A stretch of DNA of 64,000 nt from Symsagittifera roscoffensis. Taxonomy: Eukaryota > Xenacoelomorpha > Acoela > Convolutidae. Of this stretch, positions 58,145 through 64,000 are shown piece after piece. A model generated the notes under the pieces. That model ran no database searches. It had not been told where the DNA came from and saw only the letters and a program-made list of their open reading frames with translations. Position 1 is the first letter of the stretch. Every line of letters begins with the position of its first letter. The translations under genes and the position numbers were made by a program. The stretch is from assembly GCF_963678635.1 (NCBI RefSeq), contig NC_087065.1:42905430-42969429 (forward strand), given 5' to 3'.

Positions 58145-59280
58145 TAGGTCTCTCTCTCTCTCTCTCAGTGTAAATATGAATAATCTCAGTGTAAATATGA
58201 ATACAGGGGGCAGCCTTGGCGGCCCAATAGTCAATATTGAAGTGTTGGAAAGTTTGATCACGACGATATCTTCTGGATTAATTATCACTGGATACTGGGT
58301 GAAACTACACTCTAGACGGCTCCCGGCTTGCTGTGTTCACCATCCCAATTCCCAATCAGCTGAGTACATTTCAATTTTGTGTATTAATTTATTTTTCTTA
58401 GTTTCTATTTCTTATGATCAAAATAGTACCTGCCTGTTCTCTTTACCATTCTATCAACATACTTGAACAATCGAAACAAGTTAAGCTTGCTGATCAACTT
58501 CACTCTTTTGCTGGCCTAAATCTTGACCCTAACACATCAAATTAATGACTCGATTATCTAACACTAGTCCCTCTTAGGAACTGCAAAGTTTTTCTCTCGC
58601 ACGATTTATTAAACAAAACAATAACAACGCACCCAAAAAAAGATAACATACCCCAAACATTTGAAGACTTCATCGTGACCCTTAAACTATTCCAAACATC
58701 TTTTGCGTCGTTACCTGTCATTGCATTTGGAAACACTTCTTTAATGACTTGTTATTAGTCAATTTGATTACTCGTCCTTATTTTTGTATAATATTACTGA
58801 ATTGCCCATAAGTTTGTTAGAAACGCAGGTGAACTGAGCTTTTTTCCTAGCCTGAAGCATATCATCGTGTCTTATTAAAAGGCAAGAAAACCCGAATTAG
58901 AGGTAAATCTTCAATTTATTCGCACGCATACTTTAGAGGTCACAAAGGAGCGTTTTGTGGTGAAATCCAGCTTGAAACAAAAAAATTATTATCAATGAGA
59001 GTAAAACTATGATCATCTTCAAGAATCATAGCACAACTGCTTTTTCCATATCGCTGCTACATAATGGACTTCACTTGAAAGGAGACAATGATTGAAAGAC
59101 CACTGACTTCAAAAAAAACTGATGATAAAGCATCTGGAAGATAACAAGAATTTCGTTTTGTTTAATTTAATTTGAAATATTAAATTGTCAATTTATTTTT
59201 CTAATAACCTAACATTTTTAATTCAATTATTTTTTTCTGTTTTGTTTAGGTAATAAAACTCAGCGCATTTATGAATTTTA
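58145..59280 (+). mobile_element. Internally deleted LINE derivative, copy D
   Basis: A direct copy of C with the same deletion junction (near 58726), offset 1,144 bp. The 3' half (from ~58930) has a few small deletions also seen in the copy at 63770-64000. It ends at the long TC tract. Confidence 0.85.
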
Positions 59281-59282
59281 CG

Positions 59283-59317
59283 TCTCTCTCTCTCTCTCTC
59301 TCTCTCTCCCTCTCTCA
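59283..59317 (+). repeat. (TC)n microsatellite at a LINE 3' end
   Basis: About 35 bp of TC repeats directly after the element end TTATGAATTTTACG. Shorter TC tracts lie at the same place after copy B (57003) and copy C (58149), so the tract belongs to the element end or its target. Confidence 0.8.
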
Positions 59318-59526
59318 CTTGTAGGGAGAGGAAAAAGTCAATCAATATTCAGTATAACTAACCTAGGTTATGGCTTTTAGAACTGTGTTTCTAGTAAATA
59401 TGTAATCAACAGATCTGAGACATACCTATGTAGCCATATTTGTTTGTGAATCTAAAGCTAAATACAAATCGTCCGGTTTATAGCCTAAAAGTAGAAACAC
59501 GTTCGTTGGTTCTTTAATGGATCAAA

Positions 59527-60960
59527 ATTCAACAAGCTAGGTCGAGGCGGTGACAAACAAGTAGAAAGAAGCTATCTGACGTCATTGTTCGCTGCGGTAA
59601 TGCTAGGTCGAATGTTGTAAATACAAAAAAGATTGTAGAAAATAATTAATTAAATTTTGAGAATATATTTCTGCACTTGTAAAAACTGTATTCTCAATCA
59701 GGGACTTTGGCAAATTGAAAACGTTGCCGAATTGAAATGCTTGAATTTTGTTCGAATGTATGTATTTTTCTGAGTTTTGTTAGTAGAAGTTATTGCATTT
59801 TATTAGGTAGACAGGTGGCAATAAAAAGTGTCGGTGGCAATGAAAACTAGTTCTTTCCTTTTTGAGCAAAATATCGATATTTCAAATCAAATATCGAAGA
59901 TTATCGATATATAGATACTGTATTGATTTCTATTTTCGATTCTGATCTAATTCGATATATAGAAATCCCTGGTTGCAATGAGTTTTCAAGTCGCGTTTCA
60001 GTACTTTTTTTTGACAATTGCGAAAATTTTTTCTCAAAAAATACCCTCGCAAATACTTACTAATAAGTAAAAACTGAATCGGAACAAAACAATTTACGAA
60101 CCTTCCTTGCATTAACGATTCTCACCTTTTTTCCCTAAAAAACCAGCATGATTTCTGGAAAAATGTTTTTGTAGTGGTGTATGGAAAAGTATTTTTTCAA
60201 ATAGATAATTTCAGTGTTAATATGAAAACAAGGGGCAGCCTTGGTGGCCTAATAGACAATATTGAATTGTTGAAAAGTTTGATCACGAAGATATCTTCTG
60301 GATTACTTATCACTGGATACTGGGTGGAACTACATTCTGGACGGCTCCCGACTTGCTGTGTTCACCATCCCAATTCCCAATCAGCTGCGTAAATTCCAGT
60401 TTGGTTTATCAATATATTTTCTTAGTCTCTATACCTTATGATCAAAATAGTAGCTGCTAGTTCTCCTTACCATTTCATCAACAAATTTGAACAATCGAAA
60501 CAAGTGAAAGTTGCTGATCATGTTCAATGTTTTGCGGACCTGAACCTTGACCCTAACACATCAAATTACTGACTCGATTATCTAACATCAGTCCCTTTTA
60601 GGAACAGCAAAGTTGTTCTCTCGCACGATTTACTAAACAACACAATAACAACGCACCCAAAAAAGACAACATACCCCAAACAATTGAAGAACTCATTGCG
60701 ATTCTTAAACTATTCCAAATCTCTATTGCATCGTTACATGTCATTGCAAACGTGCTCCCTATATGTTCAACGATCTTCTTATTTCATTAGACTGTTACGT
60801 CATCGAAGCAACCAAGCACATTATCAGTGCTTCCGAAAGAATTTGACGAATCGTTAATTGCCGAATACCCAAAACTGCACCAGACTGCTGACATAGAGTT
60901 GAGGACTCTAGCTATTGTGCTGCCTTATTTTACCGACTTTAGTAGAATACAAGCTTTAGT
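59527..60960 (+). mobile_element. LINE-derived unit E with a ~480-bp extra segment
   Basis: 59527-60006 is a segment absent from copies A-D, with several ATCGATAT palindromic pieces (near 59870-59960). It is followed by the diverged 5' LINE region (from TTTGACAATTGCGAAAA) and the start of the zinc-finger unit, cut off at ...CTTTAGTAGAATAC near 60953. The stretch 59318-59526 before it is unassigned. Confidence 0.7.
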
Positions 60961-63900
60961 ATTCAATAAGCTAGGTCGAGACGGTGATAAACAAGTAGAA
61001 AGAAGCTATCTGACGTCAACGTATCGTCGCTGTGGTAATGCTTGGTCGAATGTTGCAATTACAAAAAAGATTGTAGAAAACATTTATTTAAATTTTGAGA
61101 ATATACTTCTGCACTTGTAAAAACTGGATTCTCAATCAGGGGCTTTGGCAAATTAAAAACGTTGCCGAATTGAATGCATGAATTTTTTTCGAATGTATAC
61201 ATTTCTCTGAGTTATGTTAGTAGAAAATATTGCATCTTATTAGGTAGGCAGGTGGCAATAAAAAGGTGTCGGTGGCAATAAAAACTAGTTCTTTTCTTTT
61301 TGAGCCAAATATCGATATTTCAAATCGAATATCGAAGATTATCGATATATAGGTACTGTATTGATTTCTATTTTTGATTTTGATCTACTTCGATATGTAG
61401 AAATCCCTGGTTGCAATGAGTTCTCAAGGCGTGATTCAGAACTTTGTTTTGACAATTGCGAAAAGTTTTTCTCAAAAATTACCCTCGCGAATTCTTACTA
61501 ATAAGCAAAAACTGAATCGGAACAAAAAAACTTACGAATCTTCCTTGCATTAACGATTCTCACCTATTTTCCCTAAAAAAACCAGCATGATTTCTGGAAA
61601 AATGTTTTTGTAGTGGTATATGGAAAAGTATTTTTTTGAAATAGATAATTTCAGTGTAGTTATGAATACAAGGGGAAGCCTTGGTGGCCCGTCAGACAAT
61701 ATTGAATTGTTGAAAAGTTTGATCACGACGATATCTTCTGGATTACTTATCACTGGATACTGGGTGGTACTACACTCTGGACGGCTCCTGACTTGCTGTG
61801 TTGACCATCCCAATTCCCAATCAGCTGAGTACACTCCCATCTTGTTTAATGTTTTATTTTTCTTAGTTTCTATACCTTATGATCAAAATAGTAGCTGCTA
61901 GTTCTCCTTACCATTCAATCAACAAACTTGAACAATCGGAACCAGTTAAGCTTGCTGATCATGTTCACTCTTTCGTGGAGCTAAATCTTGACCCTAACAC
62001 ATCAAATTACTGACTCGATTATCTAATATCAGTCCCTTTTAGGAACTGCAAAGTTGTTCTCTCGCACGATTTTTTAAACAACACAAAAACAACGCACCCA
62101 AAAAAGACAACATAACCCAAACAGTTGAAGAACTCATCGCGACCCTTAGACTACTCCAAACCTCTATTGCGTCGTTACCTGTCATTACAAACGTGATCCC
62201 TATATATTAAACGATCTTCTAATTTCATTAGACTGTTACGTCATCGAAACGACCAAGCACATTATCAGTGCTTCCGAAAGAATTGAGGAATCGTTAATTG
62301 CCGAATACCCAAAACTGCACCAGGCTGCTGACATAGAGTTGAGGACTCTAGCTATTGTGCTGCATTTTTTTACCTACTTTAGTAGAATCTTCAAAGCACG
62401 TGGCATGGAGCGTCGAACAGCTGGCGAGAAGCGCGAAGCTAAGCGATGAAAAATCTAAATCGGTACGCAAATCTGAATCCTAAACCTAAATCTCAACGGG
62501 CGTGCTCATTGAGTCTGTGGCTCTGAGCCTCTTCGAAGAGGTGTAAATATAACACCCGAAATCGGGTCAAGTCAGTCTCTGATTCTTACAGTACATGCTG
62601 CGAGAAAACCCTGAAAAATGAAAGCTATTTCGACTGCTTTTGTTCTGGTTGTCAAATGCATCTGATTGAAGATTGCACTGTTCTAAGTCCAGCCGCTGTC
62701 AATTGAGTACCAGCCTTCGGACAAATTGCGCTATTGATATGCAACAAATGCGTTGAAGAAAGTGACCAAGCGTCATCGAAGTGACCAAGCGCATAAGGAG
62801 TGCTTCCAAAAGAATTGACGAATCGTTAATTGCCGAATATCCAAAACTGCACCAGGCTGCTGACATAGAGTTGAAGACTCAACTATTGTGCTGCATTATT
62901 TTCAAGACTTCTATACAATCTTTAAAACACGTGGCATGGCGTCGAACGGCTGGCGAGAAGCGCGAAGCTAAAAGGGGAAAAATCTAAACAGGTACGCAAA
63001 TCGGAGTCCTAAACCTAAATCTCAACAGGCGTGGTCATTGAGTCTCTGGCACTGAGCCTCTTTGAAGATGGCCAAACATAACACCCCAAATCGGGTCAAG
63101 TCAGTCTCTGATTCTTACAGTACATGCTGCGAGAAAATCCTGAAAATTGAAAGCTGTTTCGACTGCTTTTGTTCTGGTTTTAGATTGCATCTGATTGTAG
63201 ACTGCACCTGTCTAAGTGAATCCGCTATCAATTGAGTACCAGCCTGTTGAGGAAAGAATGCGCTATTGATATGCAACAAAAGCGTCGAAAAAAAACGTCA
63301 AGATAAGTTGACCCAAGCCGCCCAAGAAATTACAACCTCAAAAAGAACTTCGAGAAATTCAAATGAAACCCCTGGAAAACGAAGTGACTGACCTCAAGAA
63401 AACTGTCAAAAACAATCCTTTTAAAAAGTGTCCAAAGCACATCAACGACAAATGATATTGCTATCTGCGAGGAAACTGAAACACTACCCTAAACCAAGAC
63501 AACTGACGAAGGAAGAAGCTGATCTAGAAAACCTTGCCCTCGTCAGAAGAAGGCAACTTATCATCGGCGAATCTGTAGAGAGAAAGGACCTGAGAGTCCG
63601 AGATACAACTTTGTACATTTGGAATGGTGAAATGTGGATAAAAGAGAAACTATCCGAATCAAAAGCACCAAATTGACTAACAGCGACAATAATTATCCTT
63701 GTTTACAATGTCAGAACTATACTTGAGTATCAAAGGCGGACAACCTTCCCCAATACTTTCGCACGCATACATTAGAGGTCACAAAGGAGCGTTTTGTAGC
63801 GAAATCCAGCTTGAAACAAAAAAATTATTATCAATGAGAGAAAATCTATAATCATCTTCAAGAATCATAGCACAACTGCTTTTTCCACATCGCTGCTACA

Positions 63901-64000
63901 TATTGGACTTCACTTGAAAGGAGACAATGATTGAAAGACCACTGACTTCAAAAAAAACTGATGATAAAGCATCTGGAAGATAACAAGAATTTCGTTTTGT
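60961..64000 (+). mobile_element. LINE-derived unit F, running out of the window
   Basis: It repeats the 480-bp segment and the 5' LINE region of E at an offset of 1,434 bp, then continues through two zinc-finger modules (62240 and ~62776) and the linker (63428-63676). Near 63756 the endonuclease sequence (...CCCCAATACT) jumps to the 3' tail (TTCGCACGCATAC), a deletion different from that in C and D. The tail continues to the window edge. Confidence 0.75.

Noticed and set aside
57003-58466. 109-111-codon frames beginning in the TC tract
   Set aside because: The same sequence has TAA (TGGATAATGG) in copies A and B, and no domain is visible; it is probably LINE 5' non-coding or decayed sequence.

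Overview
The window is animal (metazoan) nuclear DNA, most likely from an invertebrate, with AT-rich sequence. Short GT-AG introns, a Tudor-like/BEN-domain gene, satellites, microsatellites, and Ty3/Gypsy, LINE and DNA-transposon families all point to this. I cannot name the species. Only two protein genes look intact outside the large retroelement: a 7-exon BEN-domain gene (52-3632) and a 1,035-residue single-exon SET-plus-transposase gene (7187-10294). There is one 200-base assembly gap (19432-19631).

Layout. 1-3.6 kb: BEN-domain gene. 3.6-5.4 kb: tandem 369-bp repeats in an A-B-A-B-A order starting at the BEN stop codon. 2.36-2.84 and 5.66-6.14 kb: two copies of a ~470-bp dispersed repeat, each with four evenly spaced, covarying 17-nt hairpins. 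6.2-6.7 kb: TATACA-type microsatellite. 7.2-10.3 kb: SET-transposase gene. 11.63-17.95 kb: ~19 copies of a ~340-bp satellite with partial higher-order structure. 18.39-18.78 kb: a near-perfect 392-bp palindrome. 19.2-20.63 kb: remnant of a Polinton/adintovirus-like element (capsid-associated protein fragment overlapping an adenain-like protease gene). 21.5-22.6 kb: foldback and short tandem repeats. 22.6-26.8 kb: decayed non-coding DNA.

26,796-45,703 is one 18.9-kb LTR retroelement of Ty3/Gypsy type. It has 410-bp LTRs (TG...CA, 5 differences by eye), a 4-bp AATT target duplication, gag with a zinc knuckle, PR-RT-RH-IN, two small hydrophobic reading frames joined to a Pro/Ser/Thr-rich region, an envelope-like glycoprotein gene, and a last 603-residue ORF of unknown function that overlaps env and is uninterrupted. 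Gag, pol and env carry stops and frameshifts, so this copy is defective, although the LTRs say it is young. The env-plus-accessory block downstream of pol is the best candidate in this window for something undescribed.

45.7-48.2 kb holds a 1.1-kb tandem duplication of unknown sequence. 48.4-64.0 kb is a head-to-tail array of at least six copies of one LINE-derived family, all on the + strand. It has a PHD-like zinc-finger module triplicated in 529-bp steps, an endonuclease domain and the 3' end of the RT region, but no RT core. Several different internal deletions keep the same 3' end. No operon logic applies: the window is a repeat-rich region in which mobile elements outweigh host genes.
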